The notes: generated by a model from the sequence alone, not told the origin. 64,000 bases of DNA from Streptomyces gelaticus (GCF_014649535.1 NZ_BMTF01000006.1:316147-380146), one strand, 5' to 3'. Shown: positions 20,848 through 35,624, counted from the first letter of the stretch. Numbers and translations are program-made.

Positions 20848-22564
20848 ATGACTGAGTATGGCCGGGGCCCCGGCTCCGAACCGTGGCATCCCGAGGACCC
20901 GTTGTACGGGGACCAGGGATGGGGAGGGCAGCAGTCCTCCCACGGCCAGAGCCAGTACGGCGGCCGGCAGCAGCCCTACGATCCTTACGCGCAGCAGCCG
21001 CAGCAGCCGCAGCAGCCGCAGCAGCCGCAGCAGCAGGACCCGTACGCCCAGCAGCAGTATCAGCAGCAGCCCGGCTACGGGGTCCCGCAGGACCCGTATG
21101 CGCAGCAGCCCCAGCAATCCCAGCAGCCGCAGTACGACAACGGCGGCTGGGACACCGGGCAGCAGACGGCCGCGACGCCGTACGACCCCCAGCCGGCCGC
21201 CGACCCGTACGGCGGCGGGCAGGGGGGCTACAGCGAGACGCACGACTACTACGGCACGCCGGAGGCCTATCCGCCGCCGCAGCCCCCGGGCCGTCGTGAG
21301 GCCGCTCCCCAGCAGGCACCGACGGACGACCGTCCGGACTGGGACCCGGAGGTCCAGCCGGAGGAGACCCACCCCTTCTTCACGGGCGCCGACGACGGTG
21401 ACGACAAGGGGGGCGACAACGACGACGAGTACGACGACGACCCGCGCGAGTCGCGCCGCGGCAGCCGGGGCGCCAACGAGCGCCGCGGCAAGGGCAAGAA
21501 GAAGAGCCGCAGCGGCTGCGCCTGCCTGGTCGTCTCGCTGGTCCTGGTCGGCGGTCTCGGCGGGGTGAGCTACTTCGGCTACTCGTACTGGAAGGACAGG
21601 TTCGGCGCGGCACCCGACTACGCCGGCAGCGGCTCGGGGTCGGTCGAGGTGGAGATCCCCAAGGGAGCCTTCGGCTCCGACATCGGCAACATCCTGAAGC
21701 AGAAGGGTGTCGTCAAGAGCGTCGACGCGTTCGTCTCCGCGCAGAGCGAGAACCCCAAGGGGAAGTCGATCCAGGCCGGCGTCTATCTCCTCCACGAGAA
21801 GATGTCCGCGGCCGAGGCCGTGAAGATGATGGTCGACCCGAAGAGCCAGAATCTTCTGGTGATTCCCGAGGGTTTCCGCAATGTCGCCGTGTACGACTTG
21901 GTCGACAAGAAGCTGGGCCTCAAGAAGGGCACCACCAAGGGCATCGCCAAGTCCGATGCCTCCGAACTCGGTCTGCCCGACTGGGTGAGCAAGAACAAGG
22001 ACATCAAGGACCCGCTGGAGGGATTCCTTTACCCGGCCGCCTACCCGGTCACCAAGGAAACCAAGCCGGAGACCCTTCTGAAGAAGATGGTCTCCCGCGC
22101 CAACGAGGAGTACGACAAGCTCGACCTCGAGGGAACGGCCAAGAAGTACAAGCTGGACGGTCCTTGGCAGGTACTCACGGTCGCGAGCCTGGTCCAGGCG
22201 GAGGGGCTCACGCACGACGACTTCCGCAAGATGGCCGAAGTCGCCTACAACCGCTTGAAGCCCGACAACGTCGCCACGAACCGCAAGCTCGAATTCGACT
22301 CCGCGTTCAATTACCTCAAGAACCAGAGCAAGATCAAGATCGGGTCGGACGAGATCCGGACCAACCCGGACCCGTACAACACGTATTACCACGAGGGCCT
22401 GCCGCCGGGGCCGATCAGCAATCCGGGCGACGAGGCCCTGCGGGCCACGCTCAGGCCCACCAGCGACGGCTGGATGTTCTTCATCTCGCTCGACGGCAAG
22501 AAGACCCAGTTCACCAAGACGGTCGCCGAGCACGAGAAGCTCAACGACAAGTTCAAGGAACAGC

Positions 22565-22578
<14 letters not shown>
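20848..22578 (+). CDS. mltG: Endolytic murein transglycosylase MltG
   Basis: MltG cleaves growing glycan strands in the cell wall and sets their length. From ATG 20848 (AGGGGATCG upstream) it has 576 residues: a very long Gln/Pro/Tyr-rich cytoplasmic head (about 1-210), an acidic and then basic stretch, a membrane helix (about 225-250, CLVVSLVLVGGLGGVSYFGY), a LysM-like region and the YceG domain. The catalytic Glu is in ASLVQAEG. The upstream ATG at 20821 is in frame but has no ribosome site. The head contains a 9-bp DNA repeat (20992-21036). The aroE ATG lies inside its last codons. Confidence 0.94.
20992..21036 (+). repeat. 9-bp tandem repeat in mltG
   Basis: Four exact copies of CAGCAGCCG followed by CAGCAGCAG, encoding Gln-Gln-Pro units in the disordered head of MltG. 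Copy-number changes would stay in frame. Confidence 0.9.
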
Positions 22579-26813
<4,235 letters not shown>

Positions 26814-26948
26814 CCGACTGACCGACCGGAATTCCCGGCCGGCCGGGCACCGTGGCGCGTCCCCGACCGTTGTCCCAGCGGCGGCCGGGGACGGTACGGT
26901 TGCCGTTCCACCAGCGCCAGTTGCCTGTACGAGACGGAGTGGCACCGG

Positions 26949-27773
26949 ATGCAGCACGCAGTGGGGGCCCCGCTGCCGCCGCCCCAAGGCCCCGGAAACG
27001 GACCTGTCGGCTGGTCGCACCAGGCCCAGCACCCCGGCCACCCCGGTCCGCCGGGGCCGCCGCCCACCAGCCCCCCCGCGCCCGGCGCCTGGAGGGAGGC
27101 GGCCCCGCACCATGCCCCGGGGCCGCCTCCCTCCAGGGAGACCACGGGACACGTCCAGCTGCCGCCCGGCGGCCCCGTCCCGCTGCCCGCACCGCCCGCC
27201 GATCCCGGCACCGGCAGCGCGACCCTGGCCGTCCTTCTGATCGGTCCCGCAGGCGCCGGCAAGACCACCGTGGCCAAGCTCTGGGCCAGCCGCCGCCGGG
27301 TCCCCACCGCCCATGTCAGCCTCGACGACGTCCGCGAATGGGTCTGCTCCGGTTTCGCCGACCCGCAGTCCGGGTGGAACGACCACTCCGAGGCCCAGTA
27401 CCGCCTGGCCCGCCGCACCTGTGGCTTCGCGGCGCGCAACTTCCTCGCCAACGGCATCTCCTGCATCCTCGACGATGCCGTCTTCCCCGACCGGCCGGTC
27501 GTCGGCCTCGGCGGCTGGAAGCGCCATGTCGGCCCCGGGCTCCTGCCCGTCGTCCTGCTGCCCGGCCTGGAGATCGTGCTGGAGCGCAACGCCGCCCGCA
27601 GTGGGAACCGCCGCCTCTCGGACGAGGAGGTCGCCAGGATCCACGGCAGGATGGCCGGCTGGTACGGCTCCGGCCTGCCGATCATCGACAACTCGACGTA
27701 CGACGTGGAGACCACCGCTCGCGTCCTGGACGACATACTCGCCCGTTCCATAGCCAGCCCTCCGGCCTGGTGA
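26949..27773 (+). CDS. P-loop NTP-binding protein with Pro-rich N-terminus
   Basis: A 274-residue protein of unknown function. The first 90 residues are Pro/Gly/His-rich and likely disordered. The rest is a P-loop kinase-like domain: Walker A GPAGAGKTT (99-107), SLDDVREWVCSGFADPQSGW (about 120-139), a strand ending in CILDDAVFPD that could be Walker B, and a C-terminal IIDNSTYDVE segment. The layout resembles zeta-toxin/phosphotransferase-type small P-loop kinases, but no substrate can be named. A perfect 20-bp inverted repeat (27088-27137) lies inside the Pro-rich part. Confidence 0.75.
   Translation: MQHAVGAPLPPPQGPGNGPVGWSHQAQHPGHPGPPGPPPTSPPAPGAWREAAPHHAPGPPPSRETTGHVQLPPGGPVPLPAPPADPGTGSATLAVLLIGPAGAGKTTVAKLWASRRRVPTAHVSLDDVREWVCSGFADPQSGWNDHSEAQYRLARRTCGFAARNFLANGISCILDDAVFPDRPVVGLGGWKRHVGPGLLPVVLLPGLEIVLERNAARSGNRRLSDEEVARIHGRMAGWYGSGLPIIDNSTYDVETTARVLDDILARSIASPPAW
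27088..27137. repeat. Perfect 20-bp inverted repeat within the P-loop gene
   Basis: CCTGGAGGGAGGCGGCCCCG (27088-27107) is mirrored exactly by its reverse complement at 27118-27137, with a 10-nt loop. The stem is GC-rich and lies in coding DNA (residues 47-63, Pro/Ala-rich). A hairpin of this strength is unusual inside a translated region. Confidence 0.9.
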
Positions 27774-27866
27774 ACCACCCGCCGGCGATGCGCCCGGCCC
27801 GGTGCCGGGACCGGCGGCCGCCCCCCGGTCGGAGGCGCTGACCGAGCAGGCCCGCGCCACCGCTCG

Positions 27867-27872
27867 TAGGCT
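27867..27872 (+). promoter_or_regulatory. -10 box for a leaderless M24 peptidase transcript
   Basis: TAGGCT, then 6 nt, then ATG 27879, with no ribosome site. This predicts a leaderless mRNA. Confidence 0.6.
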
Positions 27873-27878
27873 CGTGAC

Positions 27879-28985
27879 ATGTCAGAGGTGTACGCCGTCC
27901 GCCGCCAGCTGCTCCGCGACCGGTGCGCCGCCGTCGGATCCGCGGCCGCTCTGGTCTCCCGCCCCGCCAACGTCCGCTATCTCGCGGGTGGGGCGCCCCC
28001 GGGTGCCGTGCTGTTGCTCGGACCCGGCGGGGACGTCCTGCTCGCCCCCCGTGACCCGAGCGGTGATCCCGCCGACGGCCGCACCGACGAACATCTGCGG
28101 CTCTCCCTGCTGCCGGGCCCCGACGGCGATCCGGTGGTCGCGGCCGCCGATCTGGCGGCCTCCTCGGGCGCGGAGTCCCTCGCTGTCGAGGAACACCATC
28201 TGACGGTCTCCCGACACCGGGCCATGAGTTCGGTCGCCCCGGGGCTGGGGCTGGCCGATCTCGGTGCCACCGTCGAGCAGCTGCGCGTGGTCAAGGACGA
28301 GGAGGAGATCGCCTGTCTGCGGATCGCCGCCGAGATCACCGACCAGGCCCTGGGCGAGCTCCTGGAGTCCATTCTGGTCGGCCGCACCGAACGGCATCTC
28401 GCCCTGGAGCTGGAGCGCCGTCTGGTGGACCACGGCGCCGACGGACCCGCCTTCGCCACCTCCGTCGCCACCGGACCGAACTCCGGGCAGGGCCGCCACC
28501 GCCCCTCGGACCGCCGGGTCGAGGAAGGAGATTTCCTCTCCGTCTGCCTGGGCGCGAACTACCGCGGCTACCGCTGCGAGATCGGCCGCACGTTCGTCAT
28601 CGGGACGACGCCCGCCGACTGGCAGATCGACCTCTACGACCTGGTTTTCGCCGCTCAGCGGGCCGGGCGCGAGGCTCTCGTACCGGGCGCCGCCTACCGC
28701 GATGTGGACCGTGCGGCTCGGTATCTCCTGGACTCCGCGGGGCACGGCGGGGGGCTGGCACCCTGGACCGGGCACGGGGTGGGGCTCGAAATCGACGAGG
28801 ACCCGCAGCTGGCACCTGCGGCCATGGGTAAACTGGACGCTTGCGTGCCGGTCACCGTCGAACCGGGGGTCCACCTCCCCGGCCGGGGAGGTGTCCGGAT
28901 CGATGACACGCTCGTCGTGCGCCCCGAGGCGGACGGCGGACCCGAGCTACTCACCATTACGACCAAGGAGCTGCTCGCGCTCTAG
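27879..28985 (+). CDS. M24 family (Xaa-Pro peptidase-like) protein with altered metal ligands
   Basis: A 368-residue protein with the pita-bread fold of the M24 family: a creatinase-type N-terminal domain (about 1-135) and a catalytic-like domain (about 140-360). Active enzymes use Asp, Asp, His, Glu, Glu to bind two metals. Here the Asp of the VDxGA segment is Cys223 ([11 protein letters not shown]), the second Asp is Glu234 (CEIGRTF), the His299 (TGHGVGLEI) and Glu328 (VTVEPG) are kept, and the last Glu is Asp342 (VRIDDT). It may therefore be a weak enzyme, one with different metal use, or a non-catalytic relative. It precedes efp and nusB; co-transcription with efp is likely (50-bp gap). 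Confidence 0.82.
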   Translation: MSEVYAVRRQLLRDRCAAVGSAAALVSRPANVRYLAGGAPPGAVLLLGPGGDVLLAPRDPSGDPADGRTDEHLRLSLLPGPDGDPVVAAADLAASSGAESLAVEEHHLTVSRHRAMSSVAPGLGLADLGATVEQLRVVKDEEEIACLRIAAEITDQALGELLESILVGRTERHLALELERRLVDHGADGPAFATSVATGPNSGQGRHRPSDRRVEEGDFLSVCLGANYRGYRCEIGRTFVIGTTPADWQIDLYDLVFAAQRAGREALVPGAAYRDVDRAARYLLDSAGHGGGLAPWTGHGVGLEIDEDPQLAPAAMGKLDACVPVTVEPGVHLPGRGGVRIDDTLVVRPEADGGPELLTITTKELLAL

Positions 28986-29035
28986 CGCGCATCCTCGGCC
29001 GTTCCACCAGCTTCAGTCCAGGAGATTCCGCAACC

Positions 29036-29602
29036 GTGGCTTCCACGAACGACCTCAAGAACGGCATGGTACTCAAGCTCGACGCAGGCCAGCTCTGGTC
29101 CGTCGTCGAGTTCCAGCACGTCAAGCCCGGCAAGGGCCCGGCCTTCGTGCGCACCAAGCTCAAGAACGTGCTCTCCGGCAAGGTCGTCGACAAGACGTTC
29201 AACGCCGGCGTCAAGGTCGAGACGGCCACTGTCGACAAGCGCGACATGCAGTTCTCGTACATGGACGGCGACTACTTCGTCTTCATGGACATGGAGACGT
29301 ACGACCAGCTGCACATCGACCGCAAGGTCGTCGGCAACGCCGCGAACTTCCTGATCGAGGGCTTCGAGGCCACGGTCGCGCAGCACGAGGGCGAGGTGCT
29401 CTTCGTGGAGCTGCCGGCCGCCGTCGAGCTGACCGTCAAGCACACCGACCCCGGTGTCCAGGGCGACCGCTCCACCGGTGGCACCAAGCCCGCCACGCTG
29501 GAGACCGACTACGAGATCGGCGTCCCGCTCTTCATCACCACGGGTGAGAAGATCAAGGTCGACACCCGCACGGGCGACTACCTCGGCCGGGTGAACAGCT
29601 AA
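29036..29602 (+). CDS. efp: Translation elongation factor P
   Basis: EF-P frees ribosomes stalled on proline runs. The 188-residue protein has three barrel domains. The functional loop reads PGKGP (residues 31-35) with Lys33 at the tip; in actinobacteria this proline-flanked lysine is thought to work without modification, and no epmA/earP-like modifier gene is seen nearby. The GTG at 29036 follows AGGAGATT. nusB begins 2 nt after its stop. Confidence 0.97.
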   Translation: MASTNDLKNGMVLKLDAGQLWSVVEFQHVKPGKGPAFVRTKLKNVLSGKVVDKTFNAGVKVETATVDKRDMQFSYMDGDYFVFMDMETYDQLHIDRKVVGNAANFLIEGFEATVAQHEGEVLFVELPAAVELTVKHTDPGVQGDRSTGGTKPATLETDYEIGVPLFITTGEKIKVDTRTGDYLGRVNS

Positions 29603-29604
29603 CC

Positions 29605-30036
29605 GTGGCTGCCCGGAACAAGGCCCGCAAGCGTGCCTTCCAGATCCTCTTCGAGGCCGACCAGCGCGGCGAGTCCGTGCAGACGGTCCTCGCGGACTGG
29701 GTGCGGCACTCGCGGGCCGACAACCGTCAGCCGCCGGTCACCGAGTACACGATGGAGCTCGTCGAGGGGTACGCGCAGTACGCGGACCGGATCGACGACC
29801 TCATCGTGACCTACGCGGTGGACTGGGAGATCGACCGCATGCCGGTCGTCGACCGGAACATCCTGCGGCTCGGTGCGTACGAGCTGATCTGGGTGGACGG
29901 CACCCCGGACGCGGTGGTGATCGACGAGGCGGTCCAGCTCGCCAAGGAGTTCTCCACCGACGACTCCCCGTCCTTCGTGAACGGGCTGCTGGCCCGCTTC
30001 AAGGACCTCAAGCCGAACCTCCGCCGCGAGCAGTAG
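29605..30036 (+). CDS. nusB: Transcription antitermination factor NusB
   Basis: NusB joins NusE (S10) at boxA for rRNA antitermination. The 143-residue all-helical protein shows ARNKARKRAFQILFEADQ at the N-terminus and NGLLARFKDLKP at the end. The GTG at 29605 is 2 nt from the efp stop, so translation is probably coupled. A long hairpin (30058-30095) ends the unit. Confidence 0.96.
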   Translation: MAARNKARKRAFQILFEADQRGESVQTVLADWVRHSRADNRQPPVTEYTMELVEGYAQYADRIDDLIVTYAVDWEIDRMPVVDRNILRLGAYELIWVDGTPDAVVIDEAVQLAKEFSTDDSPSFVNGLLARFKDLKPNLRREQ

Positions 30037-30057
30037 CCGACGGCGGCGTTCAGCCGA

Positions 30058-30095
30058 CGAAGGGTCCATGGTCTGCGCGGACCGTGGGCCCTTCG
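30058..30095 (+). terminator. Long hairpin terminator after nusB
   Basis: A 16-bp stem with two G-T pairs: CGAAGGGTCCATGGTC (30058-30073) against GACCGTGGGCCCTTCG (30080-30095), 6-nt loop. No T-run. Confidence 0.75.
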
Positions 30096-30130
30096 GCATG
30101 CGGCGGACCGGTACCCACCGCCACCGCGCA

Positions 30131-30172
30131 GGAACCGGCGCATACGAAAAAGGAACCGCCGCATACGAAAAA
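30131..30172 (+). repeat. 21-bp tandem duplication before the bldD terminator
   Basis: GGAACCGGCGCATACGAAAAA (30131-30151) is repeated directly at 30152-30172 with one G-to-C change. The second copy supplies the T-tract of the bldD terminator on the minus strand. Confidence 0.88.
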
Positions 30173-30221
30173 GCCGTGCCGGTGCGGTCACCCGAAGGAG
30201 TGAACCCGCACCGAACACGGC
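30168..30221 (-). terminator. bldD terminator with T-tract
   Basis: On the minus strand a long interrupted stem (GCCGTG, CGGTGCGG and CAC paired with GTG, CCGCACCG and CACGGC, 30173-30221) is followed by TTTTT (30172-30168). It is one of only two hairpins in the window with a real T-run. Confidence 0.8.
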
Positions 30222-30243
30222 GGCACGTTTCTTCAGCGGGGCC

Positions 30244-30744
30244 TCAGCCCTCTTCGTGGGCCACGGCGCGACGCGCGTCGGCGTCCAGCACGCCCCAGCT
30301 GATCAGCTGCTCCGTGAGCACCGACGGCGACTGGTCGTAGATCACGGCCAGTGTGCGCAGGTCGTCCTGGCGGATCGAGAGCACCTTGCCGTTGTAGTCA
30401 CCGCGCTGGCTCTGGATCGTCGCCGCGTAGCGCTGCAGCGGACCGGCCTTCTCCGGCGGGACGTGGGCGAGCCGCTCCAGGTCCAGGACCAGCTTCGGCG
30501 GCGGCTCGGCGGCCCCTCCGGGCGTCGTACCGGGCAGGAGCTCCTGCACCGGGACCCCGTAGAAGTCCGCGAGCTCGGCCAGGCGCTGCACGGTCACGGC
30601 ACGGTCGCCGCGCTCGTACGAACCGACGACAACGGCCTTCCAGCGGCCCTGGGACTTCTCCTCCACGCCATGGAGGGAGAGGCCCTGCTGGGTGCGGATG
30701 GCACGGAGTTTGGCCCCGAGCTGTTTTGCGTATTCGCTGGACAT
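30244..30744 (-). CDS. bldD: Developmental regulator BldD
   Basis: BldD, with cyclic di-GMP as co-repressor, holds back sporulation genes during vegetative growth. The 166-residue protein has an N-terminal XRE-type helix-turn-helix (about 10-70, LRAIRTQQGLSLHGVEEKS and VVVGSYERGDRAVT), a linker, and a C-terminal domain with the cyclic di-GMP signature RxD-x8-RxxD at Arg114-Gly-Asp116 and Arg125-Gln-Asp-Asp128, fully intact. The ATG at 30744 gives the known N-terminus SSEYAKQLGAKL; an upstream in-frame ATG at 30768 is unlikely. Two palindromes over the promoter suggest autorepression. Confidence 0.97.
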   Translation of the reverse strand: MSSEYAKQLGAKLRAIRTQQGLSLHGVEEKSQGRWKAVVVGSYERGDRAVTVQRLAELADFYGVPVQELLPGTTPGGAAEPPPKLVLDLERLAHVPPEKAGPLQRYAATIQSQRGDYNGKVLSIRQDDLRTLAVIYDQSPSVLTEQLISWGVLDADARRAVAHEEG

Positions 30745-30792
30745 AAGGCTCCCCGGACGCTGGGACATTTCGCGGCTCCGCCGCGTTGCTGG

Positions 30793-30834
30793 TAACTCAC
30801 TGTGAGGTTACGCAGCGTTACTTGGATGCGTCAA
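30793..30834 (-). promoter_or_regulatory. bldD promoter with two overlapping BldD-box-like palindromes
   Basis: Minus strand: -35 TTGACG (30834-30829), 18-bp spacer, -10 TAACCT (30810-30805). Two near-palindromes cover it: TTACGCAGCGTTA (30808-30820), in the spacer and -10, and TAACTCACTGTGAGGTTA (30793-30810), over the -10 and likely start point. BldD boxes are of the type TnACnC-n-G(T)nA; binding here would block the promoter. Confidence 0.65.
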
Positions 30835-30893
30835 GCCGAATGGTCCGGACCGGCACCTCCCGGGGGTGGATCGGAGGCCGGTGCAAGCCCTGG

Positions 30894-31549
<656 letters not shown>

Positions 31550-31590
31550 CCCCACCACGCCCGTACGGCCCCACCACGAGTCCGTACGGC
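31550..31590 (+). repeat. Direct repeat in the pyrR-pyrB spacer
   Basis: CCCCACCACG followed by CCGTACGGC occurs twice (31550-31569 and 31569-31590), with a 1-nt difference in the gap. Each unit contains the palindrome CCGTACGG. Confidence 0.6.
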
Positions 31591-31642
31591 CGCTTCCGCA
31601 CGCCCGCATGCCTGAACCCTCCAGCCCCCGGAGAACACCCAG

Positions 31643-32629
31643 ATGAAGCGCCACCTCATCTCGGCCGCCGATCTCACCCGCGACGACGCCGTCCTGATCC
31701 TCGACACCGCCGAGGAGATGGCCAGGGTCGCGGACCGGCCGATCAAGAAGCTCCCGACCCTGCGCGGCCGTACCGTCGTCAACCTCTTCTTCGAGGACTC
31801 GACCCGTACCCGCATCTCCTTCGAGGCAGCCGCCAAGCGCCTGTCCGCCGACGTCATCAACTTCTCCGCGAAGGGCTCGTCCGTCTCCAAGGGCGAGTCC
31901 CTCAAGGACACCGCGCTGACCCTGGAGGCGATGGGCGCGGACGCCGTCGTCATCCGGCACGGCGCCTCCGGAGCCCCGTACCGCCTCGCCACCTCCGGCT
32001 GGATCGACGGCGCCGTCGTCAACGCCGGTGACGGCACTCACGAGCACCCCACCCAGGCCCTGCTGGACGCCTTCACGATGCGCCGCCGCCTGGTCGGCGC
32101 CGACAGCGGGCTCGGCCGGGACCTCGAAGGCCGCCGGATCACCATCGTCGGCGACATCCTGCACAGCCGGGTGGCCCGCTCCAACGTCCACCTGCTGAAC
32201 ACGCTCGGCGCCCACGTCACCCTGGTGGCCCCGCCGACCCTCGTTCCGGTCGGTGTCGAGCAGTGGCCCTGCGAGGTCAGCTACGGCCTCGACGAGGTGC
32301 TGCCGAAGTCCGACGCGGTGATGATGCTGCGTGTGCAGCGCGAACGGATGAACGCCGCGTACTTCCCGACCGAGCGCGAGTACTCCCGCCGCTACGGCCT
32401 GGACGGCGACCGGATGGCGAAGATGCCCGCACACGCCGTCGTCATGCACCCCGGTCCGATGGTGCGTGGCATGGAGATCACCGCCGAGGTCGCCGACTCC
32501 GACCGGTGCACGGCCGTCGAGCAGGTCGCCAACGGCGTCTCGATCCGCATGGCCGTCCTGTACCTGCTGCTGGGCGGGTACGAATCCGCCGCCCCCGCCG
32601 CCCCGTCCCGTACCGAGGAGAACAAGTAA
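31643..32629 (+). CDS. pyrB: Aspartate carbamoyltransferase, catalytic subunit
   Basis: PyrB joins carbamoyl phosphate and aspartate, the first committed step of pyrimidine synthesis. The 328-residue protein has the carbamoyl-phosphate loop [13 protein letters not shown] (about 48-60), the SxKGES loop ([12 protein letters not shown]) and [11 protein letters not shown] 31643 lies after CCGGAGAAC. pyrC begins 2 nt after the stop. No regulatory-chain gene (pyrI) is present. Confidence 0.96.
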   Translation: MKRHLISAADLTRDDAVLILDTAEEMARVADRPIKKLPTLRGRTVVNLFFEDSTRTRISFEAAAKRLSADVINFSAKGSSVSKGESLKDTALTLEAMGADAVVIRHGASGAPYRLATSGWIDGAVVNAGDGTHEHPTQALLDAFTMRRRLVGADSGLGRDLEGRRITIVGDILHSRVARSNVHLLNTLGAHVTLVAPPTLVPVGVEQWPCEVSYGLDEVLPKSDAVMMLRVQRERMNAAYFPTEREYSRRYGLDGDRMAKMPAHAVVMHPGPMVRGMEITAEVADSDRCTAVEQVANGVSIRMAVLYLLLGGYESAAPAAPSRTEENK

Positions 32630-32631
32630 CC

Positions 32632-33918
32632 ATGAGCAAGATCCTTATCCGCGGCGCGAAGATCCTCGGCGGCGAGCCCCAGGACGTCCTCATCGACGGC
32701 GAGACCATCGCCGCGGTCCGCACGGGCATCGAGGCCGGTGACGCGAGCGTGGTCGAGGCCGGGGGCCAGATCCTGCTGCCCGGCCTGGTCGACCTCCACA
32801 CCCACCTGCGCGAGCCCGGCCGCGAGGACTCCGAGACCGTCCTCACCGGTACCAAAGCGGCGGCCGTCGGCGGCTTCACCGCCGTGCACGCCATGGCCAA
32901 CACCTTCCCGGTCGCCGACACCGCCGGTGTCGTGGAGCAGGTGTGGCGGCTCGGCAAGGAGTCCGGCTACTGCGACGTGCAGCCGATCGGCGCCGTCACG
33001 GTCGGCCTGGAGGGCAGGAAGCTCGCCGAGCTCGGCGCCATGCACGATTCGGCCGCCGGAGTGAAGGTCTTCTCCGACGACGGCAAGTGCGTCGATGACG
33101 CGGTGATCATGCGCCGCGCGCTGGAGTACGTGAAGGCCTTCGACGGCGTCGTCGCCCAGCACGCCCAGGAGCCCCGCCTCACCGAGGGCGCCCAGATGAA
33201 CGAGGGCGTCGTCTCCGCCGAACTCGGCCTCGGCGGCTGGCCCGCCGTCGCCGAGGAGTCGATCATCGCCCGCGACGTCCTGCTCGCCGCCCACGTCGGC
33301 TCCAGGGTGCACATCTGCCACCTGTCGACCGCAGGTTCCGTCGAGATCGTCCGCTGGGCCAAGTCCAAGGGCTGGAGCGTCACCGCCGAGGTCACCCCGC
33401 ACCACCTGCTCCTCACCGATGAGCTCGTACGCTCCTACAACCCGGTCTACAAGGTGAACCCGCCGCTGCGCACCGAGGCCGACGTCATGGCCCTGCGCGA
33501 GGCGCTCGCCGACGGCACCATCGACTGCGTCGCCACCGACCACGCCCCGCACCCGCACGAGGACAAGGACTGCGAGTGGGCCGCCGCCGCCATGGGCATG
33601 GTGGGCCTGGAGACCGCACTGTCCGTGGTCCAGCAGACGATGGTCGACACCGGACTGATCGACTGGGCGGGTGTCGCCGACCGAATGTCGTTCCGTCCGG
33701 CCGCCATCGGCCGGCTCGACGGACACGGCCGGCCCGTCGCGGCGGGCGAACCCGCCAACCTCACCCTGGTCGATCCGGCTTACCGTGGTGTCGTGGACCC
33801 CGCGGGCTTCGCCTCCCGCAGCCGCAACACTCCGTACGAGGGGCGCGAGCTGCCGGGCCGAGTCACCCACACCTTCCTGCGGGGCCGTGCCACGGTCGTC
33901 GACGGGAAGCTCGCGTGA
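32632..33918 (+). CDS. pyrC: Dihydroorotase
   Basis: PyrC closes carbamoyl-aspartate to dihydroorotate. The 428-residue type I enzyme has the zinc-binding [10 protein letters not shown] (about 57-66), [35 protein letters not shown] and CVATDHAPH with the catalytic Asp. ATG 32632 is 2 nt after the pyrB stop. The GTG of the next gene overlaps its stop by 4 nt. Confidence 0.97.
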   Translation: MSKILIRGAKILGGEPQDVLIDGETIAAVRTGIEAGDASVVEAGGQILLPGLVDLHTHLREPGREDSETVLTGTKAAAVGGFTAVHAMANTFPVADTAGVVEQVWRLGKESGYCDVQPIGAVTVGLEGRKLAELGAMHDSAAGVKVFSDDGKCVDDAVIMRRALEYVKAFDGVVAQHAQEPRLTEGAQMNEGVVSAELGLGGWPAVAEESIIARDVLLAAHVGSRVHICHLSTAGSVEIVRWAKSKGWSVTAEVTPHHLLLTDELVRSYNPVYKVNPPLRTEADVMALREALADGTIDCVATDHAPHPHEDKDCEWAAAAMGMVGLETALSVVQQTMVDTGLIDWAGVADRMSFRPAAIGRLDGHGRPVAAGEPANLTLVDPAYRGVVDPAGFASRSRNTPYEGRELPGRVTHTFLRGRATVVDGKLA

Positions 33919-34493
33919 CATCACTCACCCCTCTGTACCAACTCGCTGCCGAGCAGAAGTCGGCCGAGGTGACCGACTGGTCCGCCCGGATCAGCTGGGT
34001 CGTCGGACTGCTGGTCCTGATCGCCTTCGTCTACTGGCTGATGCGCCAGGGATGGAAGTGGCGGGGCAGCCTCCAGTCCGGCCTGCCGGAGCTCGCCGCC
34101 ACCCCCGAGGGGTTCGCGGACGGCGAGAAGCTGCTCACGCTGACCGGCCGGTACCACGCCTCGACCACCGCCGGGCAGTGGCTCGACCGCATCGTGGCCC
34201 ACGGCCTCGGCACCCGCAGCCGCGTCGAGCTGACCCTGACCGAGCAGGGCCTCGACGTCGTACGCCCCGGGGCGGCCGACTTCTTCGTGCCGGCCGCCGC
34301 ACTGCGCGAGGCCCGGCTCGACAAGGGCATCGCAGGCAAGGTCCTCCCCGAGGGCGGCCTGCTGATCATCACCTGGGCCCACGGCGACAAGCTGATCGAC
34401 TCCGGCTTCCGCTCCGACCACTCGGCCGAGCACCCGGCCTGGGTCGAGGCCATCGACCAACTCACCAGAACTACGGAAGGCACCGCACGATGA
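33915..34493 (+). CDS. Membrane protein with PH-like domain inside the pyr operon
   Basis: A 192-residue protein with one membrane helix (about 28-47, [18 protein letters not shown]) followed by a soluble beta-rich domain resembling PH-like membrane proteins. The start and end both overlap neighbouring genes (GTGA with pyrC, ATGA with carA), so it is translated as part of the pyr unit. No enzyme motif is seen, and it has no obvious place in pyrimidine synthesis. It is conserved at this spot in streptomycetes. Confidence 0.85.
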   Translation: MTSLTPLYQLAAEQKSAEVTDWSARISWVVGLLVLIAFVYWLMRQGWKWRGSLQSGLPELAATPEGFADGEKLLTLTGRYHASTTAGQWLDRIVAHGLGTRSRVELTLTEQGLDVVRPGAADFFVPAAALREARLDKGIAGKVLPEGGLLIITWAHGDKLIDSGFRSDHSAEHPAWVEAIDQLTRTTEGTAR

Positions 34494-35624
34494 CGATCTC
34501 CACCCGGGGAGCCGGCAAAGCTCCCGCCGTACTCGTCCTGGAGGACGGCCGCGCCTTCCGCGGCCGCGCCTACGGGGCCGTGGGGGAGACCTTCGGCGAG
34601 GCGGTGTTCTCCACCGGCATGACCGGCTACCAGGAGACGCTGACCGACCCCTCGTACCACCGCCAGGTCGTCGTGATGACCGCCCCGCACGTCGGGAACA
34701 CCGGGGTGAACGACGAGGACCCCGAGTCCGGACGGATCTGGGTCTCCGGCTACGTCGTCCGCGATCCCGCCCGGGTGCCCTCCAACTGGCGCTCACGGCG
34801 CTCGCTGGACGAGGAGCTGGAGCGCCAGGGCGTCGTCGGCATCAGCGGCATCGACACCCGTGCGCTCACCCGCCACCTGCGCGAGCGCGGCGCCATGCGC
34901 GTCGGCATCTTCTCCGGTGACGCGGTTGCCGACGAGGCCACGCTGCTGGCCCGGGTCCGGCAGGCCCCCGAAATGGTGGGTGCCGACCTCTCCGCCGAGG
35001 TCGCCACCAAGGAGACGTACGTCGTCCCCGCGATCGGCACCAAGAAGTTCACCGTCGCCGCGATCGACCTGGGCATCAAGGGCATGACCCCGCACCGGAT
35101 GGCCGAGCGCGGCATCGAGGTGCACGTGCTGCCCGCCACTGCCACCCTGGAGGAGGTGTACGCGGTCGAGCCCGACGGCGTGTTCTTCTCCAACGGCCCC
35201 GGTGACCCGGCCACCGCCGACCACCCGGTCTCCGTCATGCAGGGTGTCCTGGAGCGCAGGACCCCGCTCTTCGGCATCTGCTTCGGCAACCAGATCCTGG
35301 GCCGCGCCCTCGGCTTCGGCACCTACAAGCTGAAGTACGGCCACCGCGGCATCAACCAGCCCGTGCAGGACCGCACGACCGGCAAGGTCGAGGTCACCGC
35401 GCACAACCACGGCTTCGCCGTCGACGCCCCGCTCGACAAGGTGTCCGAGACGAAGTTCGGCCGCGCCGAGGTCTCCCACGTCTGCCTGAACGACCAGGTC
35501 GTCGAGGGGCTCCAGCTCCTCGACCAGCCGGCCTTCAGCGTCCAGTACCACCCCGAAGCAGCCGCGGGCCCGCACGACGCCGCGTACCTCTTCGACCGTT
35601 TCGTATCCCTGATGGAGGGCCAGC

